In this document: in pieces, positions 35,131 through 44,491 of the stretch
Layout: every line of letters starts with the position of its first letter
Numbering within the stretch: position 1 is the first letter of the stretch
DNA from: Sinorhizobium numidicum
Lineage (GTDB): Bacteria; Pseudomonadota; Alphaproteobacteria; Rhizobiales; Rhizobiaceae
Assembly: GCF_029892045.1 (NCBI RefSeq)
Contig: NZ_CP120368.1
Span: forward strand, 2,726,001-2,790,000
DNA: 64,000 nucleotides
Direction: 5' to 3'
The notes under the pieces: model-generated
Database searches by the model: none
What the model was told of the DNA's origin: nothing
Seen by the model: the letters and a program-made list of their open reading frames with translations, nothing else
Made by a program: the position numbers and the translations under genes

Positions 35131-35250
35131 CTGGCGCTCGATGAGGAAAAGTGTGCGCGGTTTTCCGCCCGCATCCTGCGCTAACTTATCAGAATCGATC
35201 ACGTTCATGATTTTAGGTCGATCCGACCTAAAATCATCGTGATCTAGAGC
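35131..35250. repeat. Second-family mosaic repeat block
   Basis: GATGAGGAAAAGTGTGCGCGGTTTTCCGCCCGCATC matches the AGAGCGGGATG unit in inverted form. It is followed by GATCACGTTCATGATTTTAGGTCG and its inverse CGACCTAAAATCATCGTGATC. It lies between kdgK and der; bases 34991-35130 hold another degenerate CCGCTTGCGGG palindrome. Confidence 0.75.
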
Positions 35251-35282
35251 GAATTTACTCAGCAATCGCCCGGAGCAGGATA

Positions 35283-36704
35283 TCAGCGCCTCTTGCGCGC
35301 CTTGGATTCGTAGGGATTTTCCGACGCGCGGAAATGGATGCGGATCGGCACGCCGGGCAGGTCGAAATCGTTGCGCAGGCCGTTGATCAGGTATCGGGTG
35401 TAGGACTCCGGCAACGCCTCGGGACGCGTGCAGGAAATCATGAACCCCGGCGGGCGCGCCTTCACCTGGGTCATGTATTTGAGCTTTAGGCGGCGGCCGG
35501 AGACTGCCGGCGGCGGATGCTGCACTTGCTGCGCTTCCAGCCAGCGGTTGAGGCGAGCCGTCGAAATGCGGCGGTTCCAGACCTTGTCCGTCTCGATGAT
35601 CGCCTGCATCAAGCGGTCGAGGCCGTAGCCCGTATGGCCTGAAATCGGGACGGCACGGATGCCCCGGGCCTGCGGCAAAAGGCGTTCTGTCTTTTCGCGG
35701 AGGTCAGCGAGCACCGTCTGCCAATCCTCGACAAGATCCCACTTGTTGAAGGCGAGCACGGCGGCGCGGCCTTCGCGCAGCACCAGATCGACGATCTGCA
35801 GGTCCTGCTTCTCGAAAGGAATCGTGGCATCGAAGACGATAACGACGGTTTCGGCGAAGCGGATGGCTCTCAGCGCATCGGCGACCGAAAGTTTTTCGAG
35901 CTTCTCCTGAACCTTGGCCTTGCGGCGCATGCCCGCCGTGTCGAACATCTTGATCGTTCGGCCACGCCACTGCCACTCGACCGAGATGGAATCGCGGGTG
36001 ATGCCCGCCTCCGGTCCGGTTAGAAGCCGGTCTTCGCCGAGAAAGCGGTTGATGAGGGTCGACTTGCCGGAGTTTGGCCGTCCGACGATCGCAACCCGCA
36101 GCGGTTTGGTCTCGTCATAGACGGGCTCGGATTCGTCGTCCTCGTCACCGGTCGGACGGATATCGACATCGGTCTCGGCGACGTCGTCCCTAGGCGGAAA
36201 TGCTCTTTCCTCGCCGAGCGCGGCGACGATCGCGTCGCGCAGGTCGAGCATACCCTGGCCATGTTCGGCCGAGATCGGACACGGTTCGCCGAGACCAAGC
36301 GTGAAAGCGTCGTAAAAGCCGCTATCGGAGCCGCGCGCCTCGGCTTTGTTGGCAACGACGATGACCGGTTTGCCACGGCGGCGCAGCATTTCCGCGAGCG
36401 TCTCATCGGCCGGCGTCAAGCCGGCCTTGGCATCGATCACGAAGAGCGAAAGATCGGCTTCGTCGATCGCCGCTTCGGTCTGCGCCCACATCCGCCCCTG
36501 CAAACTATCGGGCGCCGACTGTTCGAGACCGGCGGTGTCGATGATGCGAAACTTGAGGTCGACGAGCTTGGCGTCGCCCGGACGCCGGTCGCGGGTGACG
36601 CCCGGCGTGTCGTCGACAAGCGCCAGCTTCTTGCCAACCAAGCGGTTGAACAAGGTGGACTTGCCGACATTGGGGCGCCCCACGATGGCGACGGTAAAGC
36701 TCAT
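35283..36704 (-). CDS. der: Ribosome biogenesis GTPase Der (EngA)
   Basis: This essential GTPase with two tandem G domains is needed for 50S subunit maturation. It has 473 residues. The first P-loop GRPNVGKST is at about 9-17 with DTPGVTRD downstream. The second GRPNSGKST is near 206 with DTAGMRRK and NKWDLVED. The C-terminal KH-like domain ends with a basic tail (SKARKRR). The start at 36704 begins [12 protein letters not shown], the typical N-terminus; the upstream frame runs into a RIME-like repeat. In S. meliloti this gene sits on pSymB as engA, so its setting here is informative. Confidence 0.97.
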   Translation of the reverse strand: MSFTVAIVGRPNVGKSTLFNRLVGKKLALVDDTPGVTRDRRPGDAKLVDLKFRIIDTAGLEQSAPDSLQGRMWAQTEAAIDEADLSLFVIDAKAGLTPADETLAEMLRRRGKPVIVVANKAEARGSDSGFYDAFTLGLGEPCPISAEHGQGMLDLRDAIVAALGEERAFPPRDDVAETDVDIRPTGDEDDESEPVYDETKPLRVAIVGRPNSGKSTLINRFLGEDRLLTGPEAGITRDSISVEWQWRGRTIKMFDTAGMRRKAKVQEKLEKLSVADALRAIRFAETVVIVFDATIPFEKQDLQIVDLVLREGRAAVLAFNKWDLVEDWQTVLADLREKTERLLPQARGIRAVPISGHTGYGLDRLMQAIIETDKVWNRRISTARLNRWLEAQQVQHPPPAVSGRRLKLKYMTQVKARPPGFMISCTRPEALPESYTRYLINGLRNDFDLPGVPIRIHFRASENPYESKARKRR

Positions 36705-36723
36705 CTCGAAATCCGTTTCTGCC

Positions 36724-36826
36724 TCTACAGTGCCGGCGTCTTTCAGACGCACAAAAGTCGCTGTAGCGCTTTGTTTTGCTGCATGTTTTATCCCTTAGAC
36801 CGGTTCCGATTTAAGGATCATGCAAG
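36724..36826. repeat. RIME-like mosaic repeat, copy 4 (P1-P2 orientation)
   Basis: P1 CTACAGTGCCGGCGTC...GTCGCTGTAG and P2 GACCGGTTCCGATTTAAGG...CATGCA. It lies 20 bases upstream of the der start, in the der 5' leader if the promoter is further upstream. Confidence 0.85.
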
Positions 36827-36829
36827 TAG

Positions 36830-36938
36830 CGGCGCAAGAAAAAGCGTGAAGCGGTTCTCCGTCCGCATCCAGCTCTAACTCGTTAGCATCGATCCCGTTC
36901 ATAATTGGGCTGATTAAACCCAAAATCATCGTGATCTA
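36830..36938. repeat. Second-family mosaic repeat
   Basis: AAAAAGCGTGAAGCGGTTCTCCGTCCGCATC, then GATCCCGTTCATAATTGGG...CCCAAAATCATCGTGATC. It adjoins copy 4 of the RIME-like repeat and ends inside the stop codon of the YfgM-like gene. Confidence 0.75.
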
Positions 36939-37604
36939 GGCTTTGCCGCTCGCGGCGATCACGTCAAGCAGCATCTGCGCGCGGTTCATGACGCCGCGCG
37001 GGCTCTCGCGGTCTTCGGCGATCTGCTGGAACCAGCTCTTCGCCTTGGTGTAATCGCCCGCCTTGTACGCCGCAAGGCCGAGCGCCTCGCGCGCGGAATG
37101 ACGCATCGGGTTCTGCGGCACGGCCAGTTGCTCGACCTCCGAGGAGACCTGCTCATAGCTCCCGGCATCGACAAGCAGATAGGCCGCCCGCAGCCGCGCC
37201 ACATCGCGAAGGGCAACTGGTATGCGGCTGTCCTTGCCGACCTCGGAAAATGCCGCGATCGCCGCGTCGGTTTCACCCTTCTGCGCCTGCAAGGTCGCCG
37301 CACGCAAACGTGCGAGGACCGGATAGGAGCCGTAGCCTTCCTGCTCCAGCTTCGTCAGCGCCGCAAGAGCCTCGTCCGACTTGTTTCCCTTTGCGAGATC
37401 AAGCGCCGCGAGGAAGGCATCACCCGACTGCGAAGAGGAGGATTCCTGCCAATAATCGTAACCGACCTTGCCGACGGTACCGAGAACGATCAGTGCTGCC
37501 AGCGCGACGATAAGGCCGCCGAACCGCATCCAGATAGCTCGCATCTGATCCGAGCGGAGTTCTTCATTCACCTCGCGGATAAAGCTGTCGTCTTGGTTCG
37601 CCAT
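36936..37604 (-). CDS. YfgM-like tetratricopeptide membrane protein
   Basis: A 222-residue inner-membrane protein with a short cytoplasmic N-terminus (MANQDDSFIREVNEELRSDQ) and one membrane helix at about 28-48. A periplasmic TPR-type helical domain (about 60-215) follows, with repeated A-x2-L-x8-G-x2-A spacing. E. coli YfgM has the same layout, binds SecYEG/PpiD, and is also encoded just upstream of bamB-der; here bamB is absent and the gene precedes der directly. Its stop codon TAG is formed at the end of a palindromic repeat. Confidence 0.85.
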   Translation of the reverse strand: MANQDDSFIREVNEELRSDQMRAIWMRFGGLIVALAALIVLGTVGKVGYDYWQESSSSQSGDAFLAALDLAKGNKSDEALAALTKLEQEGYGSYPVLARLRAATLQAQKGETDAAIAAFSEVGKDSRIPVALRDVARLRAAYLLVDAGSYEQVSSEVEQLAVPQNPMRHSAREALGLAAYKAGDYTKAKSWFQQIAEDRESPRGVMNRAQMLLDVIAASGKA

Positions 37605-37642
37605 GTCCCGTCCCGGCTTCCCGGCCTTATGCTGGATTTAAT

Positions 37643-37696
37643 CTAGAGCGAGATACGGGCGGAAAACCGCGGAAGCGTTTCCTTATCCCGCTCTAG
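37643..37696. repeat. Second-family mosaic repeat, AGAGCGAGATACGGGCGG unit
   Basis: Inverted arms TCTAGAGCGAGATA and TTATCCCGCTCTAG around GGGCGGAAAACCGC. It lies upstream of the YfgM-like gene. Confidence 0.8.
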
Positions 37697-37750
37697 GAAT
37701 TTTGCGCCTTCTACCCGATTTTGCGCCGCTTGTAAGGGGGAAAGCGCTAT

Positions 37751-38338
37751 TTACGCGAGAACGATCGGGGCGACGCCGATCACCAGCTCGTGCAGCCTCC
37801 AGACGATCACCCCATAGAGCGCCGCGCCGATCAGCACTGCCGCCACATCATAGTTATAGGAAACAAAGGCCGGATAGGTGATTTCGCCGGCGCGCCAACG
37901 CTTTTTCATCGAAATGCGGAGGATGACGCCCCATGCGAGGAAGGCGCCGAATAGCAGGACGGAGGACGTCTCGCCATTCGCAAGCAGATGGGCGAGCGCC
38001 CAGATCTTGATCGCCAGGATCGCCGGATGCTTGGTCGCCACCCGTATCCTGCCGGCCGGCAGGAAGGCTGCCACAAAACAGATGGAGGCGATTAGCATCA
38101 GCGCCACGGCAATATGCGCCAGTAACACCGGCGGCGTATAGAGCACGCCGGTCGTGGACCGCGCCTGATCGAAGCCGATCGCGATCAGCGCGAGGCCGAC
38201 GATTGCCGCTATGCCGTGAATGGCGTGCCAGGTTCCGGTGCCGCCTCGCTTGATCACCGCCGCGCGAACGCCCGGCGCGAAACTGCGAACAAGGTGGATG
38301 CCCAGAAAGATCACGATACCCAAAACCAGAAGCGCCAT
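37751..38338 (-). CDS. NnrU family membrane protein
   Basis: A 195-residue integral membrane protein with about six hydrophobic helices. It matches the NnrU pattern: LGIHLVRSFAPGVR, then HPAILAIKIWALAHLLANGE, with conserved His and Asn in the central helices. NnrU proteins are found with denitrification genes and are also related to isoprenoid-ring reductases. No nitrogen-oxide genes are close, so a direct denitrification role is not supported here. Confidence 0.85.
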   Translation of the reverse strand: MALLVLGIVIFLGIHLVRSFAPGVRAAVIKRGGTGTWHAIHGIAAIVGLALIAIGFDQARSTTGVLYTPPVLLAHIAVALMLIASICFVAAFLPAGRIRVATKHPAILAIKIWALAHLLANGETSSVLLFGAFLAWGVILRISMKKRWRAGEITYPAFVSYNYDVAAVLIGAALYGVIVWRLHELVIGVAPIVLA

Positions 38339-38352
38339 GTCTCACTCCGCTG

Positions 38353-38460
38353 GATCACGACGACTTCGGGTTCAACCCAAAATCGTGAACGCGATCGATT
38401 CCAGAAATTAGAGCGGGATGCGAGCGGAAAGTCCGCTTCAATAGGTTTCCGCATCCCTTT
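38353..38460. repeat. Second-family mosaic repeat
   Basis: GATCACGACGACTTCGGG...CCCAAAATCGTGAACGCGATCGATTC, then AGAGCGGGATGCGAGCGGAAAG...CGCATCCC. It lies between the divergent NnrU-like and polysaccharide-deacetylase-like genes; no other element was recognised in 38339-38606. Confidence 0.75.
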
Positions 38461-38606
38461 TTATTCCTTCGTTTACCATCGCATAACGTTATCAACCGTG
38501 AATTTCCAGTCAGATCAAAGGATTGCCGCATTGTTGAAGAAGGGACGGCGCAAGCAAATCGTCGCAGTTGCCGATTCTCCCCAGAAGCCTCCCAAGAAGC
38601 CTCCGA

Positions 38607-39602
38607 ATGCTCCAAAAAATTTTCGCGCTCTCATTCTGTCTTTTTCCCGCTCTCGCGCATGCCGCACCGCCGGCAACCCAAAACGACAAGCAGCTTGTCA
38701 TCGTCTCCTTTGACGGCGCGCACGACAACGCGCTGTGGGAAAAGAGCCTCGCCATGGCAAAGCGCACCGGCGCGCACTTCACCTATTTTCTCTCCTGCAC
38801 CTTCCTGATGACCAAGGCTGACGGGAAGCAGATCTACAAGGCGCCGGGCCAGAAGGCAGGCCGCTCGAATGTCGGGTTCGCGCAAAGCCGTGAGGAGATT
38901 GCGTTTCGCGCCGGCCATATCTGGCGGGCGCATCTCGAAGGACACGACATCGGCAGCCATGCCTGCGGCCATTTCGACGGCAAGGGGTGGAGCAAGGCCG
39001 ATTGGCAAAGCGAATTTGCGGCCTTCCGCACCGCACTCCTCAACGTGTGGAAGAAGGCGGACAAGCCGGCGGCCGAACCTGAGGGCTGGGCGGATTTCGC
39101 CCGGACCGGCATCAAGGGTTTCCGCGCCCCTTACCTGTCTCTGAGCGACGGCTTGCTGCCCGCACTCAAGGCAGTCGATTTCACCTATGACGCCAGCCTT
39201 GTCACCAAGGGACCCGGCTGGCCTTCGGCGAAGGAAGGGCTGCCGCGCTTCGGCCTGCCGCTCATTCCCGAAGGCCCCTCGCGCCGGCCGGTGATCGGCA
39301 TGGACTACAATCTCTTCGTCCGCCACTCGATGGGCGTCGAAAACAAAAGGGGCAGCACCCGCTTCGAGGAACGCACGCTTGCCGCATACCGCGAAGCCTT
39401 CCGCAAGGAATATCAGGGCGAGCGCATCCCGCTTCAGCTCGGCTTTCATTTCGTCGAGATGAACGGCGGCGCCTATTGGCGGGCGCTCGATCGCTTTCTG
39501 ACGGAGACCTGCGGCAAGCCGGATGTCGCCTGCGTCAGCTATGCGGAAGCTTTGCCGCTGATCGAGGACGCAAGAAAGAAGGCGGATCGCTCCGCCTTCT
39601 GA
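38607..39602 (+). CDS. Secreted polysaccharide deacetylase-like protein
   Basis: A 331-residue protein with a clear signal peptide (MLQKIFALSFCLFPALAHA). The domain resembles the NodB/polysaccharide-deacetylase barrel. The metal-site Asp motif appears as IVSFDGAHDN instead of TFDDGP, and the His motif as GHDIGSHACGHF. FRAPYLSLSDGLLPAL matches the R-x-P-Y motif 3. The altered first motif means the substrate may differ from standard carbohydrate esterase family 4 enzymes. The start at 38607 begins the signal peptide; an upstream TTG in frame is less likely. It is convergent with bacA, ten bases away. Confidence 0.8.
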   Translation: MLQKIFALSFCLFPALAHAAPPATQNDKQLVIVSFDGAHDNALWEKSLAMAKRTGAHFTYFLSCTFLMTKADGKQIYKAPGQKAGRSNVGFAQSREEIAFRAGHIWRAHLEGHDIGSHACGHFDGKGWSKADWQSEFAAFRTALLNVWKKADKPAAEPEGWADFARTGIKGFRAPYLSLSDGLLPALKAVDFTYDASLVTKGPGWPSAKEGLPRFGLPLIPEGPSRRPVIGMDYNLFVRHSMGVENKRGSTRFEERTLAAYREAFRKEYQGERIPLQLGFHFVEMNGGAYWRALDRFLTETCGKPDVACVSYAEALPLIEDARKKADRSAF

Positions 39603-39612
39603 TTGCCGCCGA

Positions 39613-40875
39613 TTAAAGCGCGAGTTCTTCCTTGCCGCCCACTTCAATGAACTGCTGGTCGATCTCCGGCAGCGGCTCTTCCTCGAGTATCGACTCGAAG
39701 GCACGCAGGCGCTTGTAGATCGACATCAGCTCGACGATCGTCGGCCAGGAATTCACCAGATACTGGAAGGACGAGGTAACCTGGCTGAAGGCACCGGAAA
39801 TCTGGTTTAATGCCCCGAGCGAAATCTTGCCGGCAATGATCGACGGCGCCAGGATCAACAGCGAAAAGATATTGTTGATCTGCAGGTAGAAGATACGTGC
39901 GACATTGAAATACAGATAGTGGAAATAGAGCCGGAAATAGTTTCGGCGCACATTGTTGTAAAGCTCCGCGACAGTCGGCGGCTGCGCGCGATCGGCGTGA
40001 TCTTCGCCATAAACCAGTTCCTTGCGGTAGGCCGCTTCCACGCGCTGGTTGCGGAACTCCAGCCCCGGGAGCTTGATTCCGACCACCGCCAGAAAGACAG
40101 TCCCAAAGAGTGACCACAACACGGCCGCCGTCACCAACGGATACGGAATGATTCCGACAATCGGGAGTTCGGTGACATTGGCTGACAGTCGAATGAGCAC
40201 AGGCGTGAAGGCGATCAAAGTCATGACGCTATCGATCAGGCTGACGCCGAGGCCTTCGACAGTTGTCGAGAAGCGCATCGTATCTTCTTGGACGCGCTGC
40301 GATGCACCCTCCACGTGGCGCAGTTTATCCCAGTTCGCCATGTAATATTCATTCATCGCGGTGCGCCAACGGAAGATGTAGTGGCTGACGAAGAAGCGCG
40401 TCATCACCGCGACCGCAACGGCCACCATGGCAATCGCTAAAAACGTACCGATCTGCCCATAAAATTCCTCGGCCGTCACCACTGCTGCCTTCGAAACGGC
40501 AGCCTGAACAAGATCCCAGAAGGGGCCGTACCAGTTGTTGATCGCCACACTCACCTGGACCTGGAAATAGGTGACGAACAGGACGAGAGACGACCCCAAT
40601 ATGGACCAGCTTTGCCAGCGATGCGGGGAATAGACATACCAAAAAGCCGTGAATATCCCAACAACCAGCCCAAAGTAAATGTAGAACCACACGAAGGCCG
40701 GCGACCAGAAGGCCGAGATGCCGACGATCGGCGGCGCATCAGGCGGCGCGGGTGGCAGGCCGACGACCGCGCCCAATCTTTCACCCCAGGCATACCAGAA
40801 GGCAATGGCGATCAAAGACCAGAGAACGACGGAGATAAAGAACTGCTTTGGTTTGGGATAGAACGACTGGAACAA
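39613..40875 (-). CDS. bacA: Peptide transporter BacA (SbmA/BacA family)
   Basis: BacA is an inner-membrane peptide importer needed for bacteroid survival in IRLC legumes, where it protects against nodule-specific antimicrobial peptides. Its loss also alters very-long-chain fatty acids of lipid A. The 420-residue length equals that of S. meliloti BacA, with about seven to eight hydrophobic helices. The two residues known to matter in S. meliloti, Gln193 (in [11 protein letters not shown]) and Arg389 (in [10 protein letters not shown]), are both present at those positions. The start codon appears to be TTG at 40875, giving [10 protein letters not shown]; no ATG is available. The N-terminal 60 residues look more divergent than the rest. 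Confidence 0.95.
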   Translation of the reverse strand: MFQSFYPKPKQFFISVVLWSLIAIAFWYAWGERLGAVVGLPPAPPDAPPIVGISAFWSPAFVWFYIYFGLVVGIFTAFWYVYSPHRWQSWSILGSSLVLFVTYFQVQVSVAINNWYGPFWDLVQAAVSKAAVVTAEEFYGQIGTFLAIAMVAVAVAVMTRFFVSHYIFRWRTAMNEYYMANWDKLRHVEGASQRVQEDTMRFSTTVEGLGVSLIDSVMTLIAFTPVLIRLSANVTELPIVGIIPYPLVTAAVLWSLFGTVFLAVVGIKLPGLEFRNQRVEAAYRKELVYGEDHADRAQPPTVAELYNNVRRNYFRLYFHYLYFNVARIFYLQINNIFSLLILAPSIIAGKISLGALNQISGAFSQVTSSFQYLVNSWPTIVELMSIYKRLRAFESILEEEPLPEIDQQFIEVGGKEELAL

Positions 40876-41047
40876 GGGACGGCACTCTCATTTTCTTGGA
40901 GGTCAATAACTTGCCTCCTGATGCGCCGAAACTAGGGCAAATCCCCGTACGCAACAATTACGTAATGCGGATGTTACAGTTATTTCATCAAGCTGCGCGA
41001 GTGCCGGCACGCCTCCACCACAGCCGTTAATGCCATGCAGGAACGCG

Positions 41048-42358
41048 TCACCGGCGGAGCGCAGCCCCAATGTCGCGCAGTTCCAGCACCATGACGACGC
41101 CGCAGCAAAGCAGAACGACGGCGGCCACCAACGTCGGCAATGCAAAGCTTCCGGTCCGCTCGGCAAGCCAACCGGCGACCAGCGGCCCGATGATCTGGCC
41201 GATGCCGAAGGCGGCGGTCATGAAGGCAAGGGCCCGGCGGGGGCTTTCGGGCGCAAGTTGGCGGCCGATCTGCAGGCCGTAAGCCGTGATCATCATGAAG
41301 GTCGCGCCCAGCATCAGACCGCCAGCGAGCGGCGCGAAAGGCAGGGGAAGCGAGACCGTCAGCACCAGACCGGCGGCCTCGACAAGGAGCCCGATGGCAT
41401 AGACGCCTGCCAGACCGAAGCGCGGCACCACGAAGCGCCAGAGATGCACCGCCAGGGCGGCGGTGATGCCTGTCAGCAGCCAAGCGAGAAATTCGATGCC
41501 GCCGTGGCCGCCGCTTGCCCCACGCGCCATGGCGACGAGGAATGTGGCGGTAATCACATAGCCGAAGCCGAAAAAGCCATAGGTGAGCGTCATGACCGCG
41601 AGCGGCCGCGTCCAGGTGAGCGGCGCCTCCCGCTGCCCTCCATTGGCGGCGTGGTGGCTGCCCGGCAGCAGCGCGGCCACAAGAACAGTGCCGGCAAGCG
41701 CGACAAGCGCGCCGGTAAACCAGTCGGCCTCAGAGGCGGAAAAGCCGGCGACGCCCGTCAGCGGCGACGCCCAGACACAGATTGACGAAAGTGCAATCCC
41801 GAAGCCGACGCCGCCGAAATGCACCGACGGCACATGTTCCGATTTGGCAAGCAGCCCCTGCCCCAGCACGATGCCCGACACGAAGATCATGGCGAAGGCG
41901 CTCGCAAGGCCCGCGAGGAAGCGGATGATGCAGTAGGCGAGAACGGACGAGGTCAGCCCCATGGCTGCGAGCAACAGCGTCGTTGCCGCGAGCGCCGCAA
42001 GGCCGATCCGCCGTTCGTGGCCGTGCGCCCAGCCGTAGGCTGCGAGCACAGCGCCCGCGAGATAGCCGACGAAATTCGCCGAGGCGATCAGGCCCGCATC
42101 CGCCGGCGAAAGCCCGGCGTCCGCCATCATCGCCGGCAGGATCGGCGTATAGGAGAAACGCCCGAAGCCCATCGCGACTGCCATAGCGATCGCACCGGCA
42201 ACCGCCGTTGCCGCAAGTTCGCCGTGGGAGGCGGAATGAGCGGAAACGGGTGGCGATTTTACGCCTTCGCCTTGCCCTGTCATGGAAAGATCGGCCGCAC
42301 CATCAGTTCTGGATTGCCGGGACCCGCCGCGATCCTGCCGTCTCTTGAGATTGCTCAT
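41048..42358 (-). CDS. MFS transporter, YbfB/YjiJ type
   Basis: A 436-residue major-facilitator protein with about twelve hydrophobic helices after a polar N-terminal tail of some 45 residues. The first helix carries AVAMGFGRFSYTPILPAMM, the mark of the YbfB/YjiJ subgroup, and the second helix region SANFVGYLAGAVLAAY is conserved. Substrate unknown. The start at 42358 follows AGAAG; a second ATG (MTGQGEG) 25 codons later would give a shorter tail. Single gene. Confidence 0.85.
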   Translation of the reverse strand: MSNLKRRQDRGGSRQSRTDGAADLSMTGQGEGVKSPPVSAHSASHGELAATAVAGAIAMAVAMGFGRFSYTPILPAMMADAGLSPADAGLIASANFVGYLAGAVLAAYGWAHGHERRIGLAALAATTLLLAAMGLTSSVLAYCIIRFLAGLASAFAMIFVSGIVLGQGLLAKSEHVPSVHFGGVGFGIALSSICVWASPLTGVAGFSASEADWFTGALVALAGTVLVAALLPGSHHAANGGQREAPLTWTRPLAVMTLTYGFFGFGYVITATFLVAMARGASGGHGGIEFLAWLLTGITAALAVHLWRFVVPRFGLAGVYAIGLLVEAAGLVLTVSLPLPFAPLAGGLMLGATFMMITAYGLQIGRQLAPESPRRALAFMTAAFGIGQIIGPLVAGWLAERTGSFALPTLVAAVVLLCCGVVMVLELRDIGAALRR

Positions 42359-42477
42359 GCTTCTCTTATTGCATCGCAATAAGAACGCGACAAATCATTA
42401 TAATTGAACGTTCCATCGACGGAATCGAACGCTTCATCCCGACGCGGCGCAGGGCGTAAACTCCCGCCGGCCACCCG

Positions 42478-43227
42478 TTAGCCCGGCAGCGTCACCACAA
42501 GCGGCCCGCCGCGGGTCACCACGACCGTATGTTCATATTGCACGGTCGGTGCGCGCGGTTCGCTATAGAGCGTCCAGTCGTCGTCTCCGCCCTCTGCCCA
42601 GTGGGCGCCCATCGACAGAAACGGTTCGACGGTGAAAACCATGCCCTCGGCCATCCGCCGCCGCTCGGAAGGATCGGGCCAGGTAGCGATTTCGCCGGGC
42701 TCCTCGTGCAGCGACCGGCCGATGCCATGGCTCGCAAGGTTGGTGACCAGCGAATAGCGGTTCTTGCGCGCGAATTCGCCGATCGCATTGCCGATCGCCG
42801 CCAATGACTGGTCCGGCCGCACCTGCTTCAGCCCGACCCACATCGCACGCTTGCCGTCCCGGCAGAGCCGGTCGATCACGGCGGTGACCGGCGGCACCGG
42901 AAACGACGCGCCGGTATCGGCGAAGATGCCGTCCTTCTCGGCCGAAACATCGATATTGACGAGATCGCCGCCGCGGATCACTCGATCGCCGGGAATGCCG
43001 TGAGCGATTTCCTCGTTGACGCTGATGCAGGTCGCACCAGGAAACTTATAGCAAAGCTCCGGCGCCGAGCGCGCTCCCGCCTCCTCCAGCACCTTGCGGC
43101 CGATGAGATCGAGTTCCGCCGTCGTGATGCCGGGTTCGAGGGCTTCGCCCATAGCCTGAAGCGCATTGGCGCAGATACGGCCGATTTCCTTCAGCCGTAC
43201 GAGGTCTTCGTCGTTGTTGAGAGTCAT
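42478..43227 (-). CDS. map: Methionine aminopeptidase, type I
   Basis: This enzyme removes the initiator Met from new proteins. It has 249 residues. The dinuclear metal ligands are visible: Asp in NIDVSAEKDGIFADTG (two Asp), His in ASHGIGRSLHEEP, Glu in FTVEPFLSMG, and Glu in VQYEHTVVVT. The N-terminal zinc-ribbon extension is absent. Many rhizobia carry more than one map gene and the usual location is next to radC, so this may be the second copy. Start at 43227 (MTLNNDEDLV). Confidence 0.93.
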   Translation of the reverse strand: MTLNNDEDLVRLKEIGRICANALQAMGEALEPGITTAELDLIGRKVLEEAGARSAPELCYKFPGATCISVNEEIAHGIPGDRVIRGGDLVNIDVSAEKDGIFADTGASFPVPPVTAVIDRLCRDGKRAMWVGLKQVRPDQSLAAIGNAIGEFARKNRYSLVTNLASHGIGRSLHEEPGEIATWPDPSERRRMAEGMVFTVEPFLSMGAHWAEGGDDDWTLYSEPRAPTVQYEHTVVVTRGGPLVVTLPG

Positions 43228-43293
43228 GGCGTCTCGCTTTCGCGCCCACATGTAGCCTGTCGGCCGCCGATATTCCAGCGCCGAGAGCGGCGC

Positions 43294-44352
43294 TCACGCG
43301 CTTGCGGGCTGCGCCTGGCTATCCTCCGCCAGCGCTTTCCGGACCAGCGGCGCCACCTTGGTTCCATAGAGCTCGATACCGCGCATGATCTGGTCGTGCG
43401 GCATCGCGCCGATCGCCATCTGCAGCAGGAAACGGTCGTTGCGGAAGAGCTTATGGTGGGCGACGATCTTCTCCGCCACGGTCTCGGGATCGCCGAGGAA
43501 GAGGTTGCCGGTGGGGCTGCGCGCCTGATCGAAATGTGCGCGGTTCGTCGGCCCCCAACCGCGCTCGCGGCCAATGCGGTTCATGACTTCCGCCTGCGGG
43601 CCGTAGAACTGATCGGCGGCTCTTTCCGTGGTGTCGGCGATGAAGCCGTGCACGTTGATGCTCGTCTTGAGCTTGGCCGGATCTCGGCCTCCGCGCCGCG
43701 CCGCCTCCCGATAGAGATCGAACAGCGGCGTGAACCGACGGGGTTCGCCGCCGATGATTGCAAGCGCCATCGGCAAGCCGAGCGCACCGGCGCGCGCGAC
43801 CGATTGCGGTGTTCCGCCAACAGCAATCCACAGCGGCAAGGGGTTCTGCAAAGGACGCGGATAAACGCCGCGATCGTTCACCGGCGGACGCAATTGGCCT
43901 GACCAGGTGACCTTCTCGCGCTCCCGCACTGCCATCAGCAGATCCAGTTTCTCAGAGAAAAGCTGGTCATAGTCATCCAGCGATTGACCGAAGAGCGGGA
44001 AGGACTCGATGAACGACCCGCGCCCGGCCATGATCTCGGCGCGGCCGTTGGAGAGAAGATCGAGCGTCGAAAACTGCTGGAAGACGCGGACCGGATCGTC
44101 GGAGCTGAGAACCGTAACGGCACTGCTCAGGCGAATCCGGCTGGTGCGTGCTGCGGCTGCCGCCAGGATCACCGCCGGCGCCGACGCCGCATAATCGGGC
44201 CGATGATGCTCTCCGAGGCCAAAAACGTCGAGCCCGACCTGGTCCGCGAGCTCGATTTCCTCGAGCAGATTGGCAAGCCGACGGCGCCCTTCAGCGCCCT
44301 TGTCGACCGCGTTTGGATCCACGTCCGCGAAAGTATAAAGCCCGAGTTCCAT
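43294..44352 (-). CDS. Luciferase-like (LLM) flavin-dependent oxidoreductase
   Basis: A 352-residue bacterial-luciferase-fold protein. Family motifs include [68 protein letters not shown] and [13 protein letters not shown]. It would use reduced FMN or F420-like flavin; substrate unknown. Codon use matches its neighbours. The gene is monocistronic, between map and glpK on the same strand. Confidence 0.88.
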   Translation of the reverse strand: MELGLYTFADVDPNAVDKGAEGRRRLANLLEEIELADQVGLDVFGLGEHHRPDYAASAPAVILAAAAARTSRIRLSSAVTVLSSDDPVRVFQQFSTLDLLSNGRAEIMAGRGSFIESFPLFGQSLDDYDQLFSEKLDLLMAVREREKVTWSGQLRPPVNDRGVYPRPLQNPLPLWIAVGGTPQSVARAGALGLPMALAIIGGEPRRFTPLFDLYREAARRGGRDPAKLKTSINVHGFIADTTERAADQFYGPQAEVMNRIGRERGWGPTNRAHFDQARSPTGNLFLGDPETVAEKIVAHHKLFRNDRFLLQMAIGAMPHDQIMRGIELYGTKVAPLVRKALAEDSQAQPASA

Positions 44353-44491
44353 GACGCCTTCCTGTTGCCGATCACTCAGAAATAGTCGGCGTCCGAGCAG
44401 GCCGCAAATGCGCGTATGAGAAACAGAGCGTTTCCCCTACGGCGGGCAATTTGCTGCTTCTCATCCCGCTGCCCCAAAAAGTCCTCTCGAC

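Noticed and set aside
35131..35250. CRISPR-like spaced repeats
   Set aside because: The repeats are palindromic mosaic units scattered between genes, without regular spacing, spacers or cas genes.
34991..42477. A tRNA-Arg gene expected near der from the S. meliloti pSymB literature
   Set aside because: I scanned the intergenic stretches for a T-arm and acceptor stem and found none in this window; it may lie further along the chromosome.
43294..44352. Phage or IS transposase signal around the luciferase-like gene
   Set aside because: No transposase motif, terminal repeats or target duplications were seen; codon use is like that of its neighbours.
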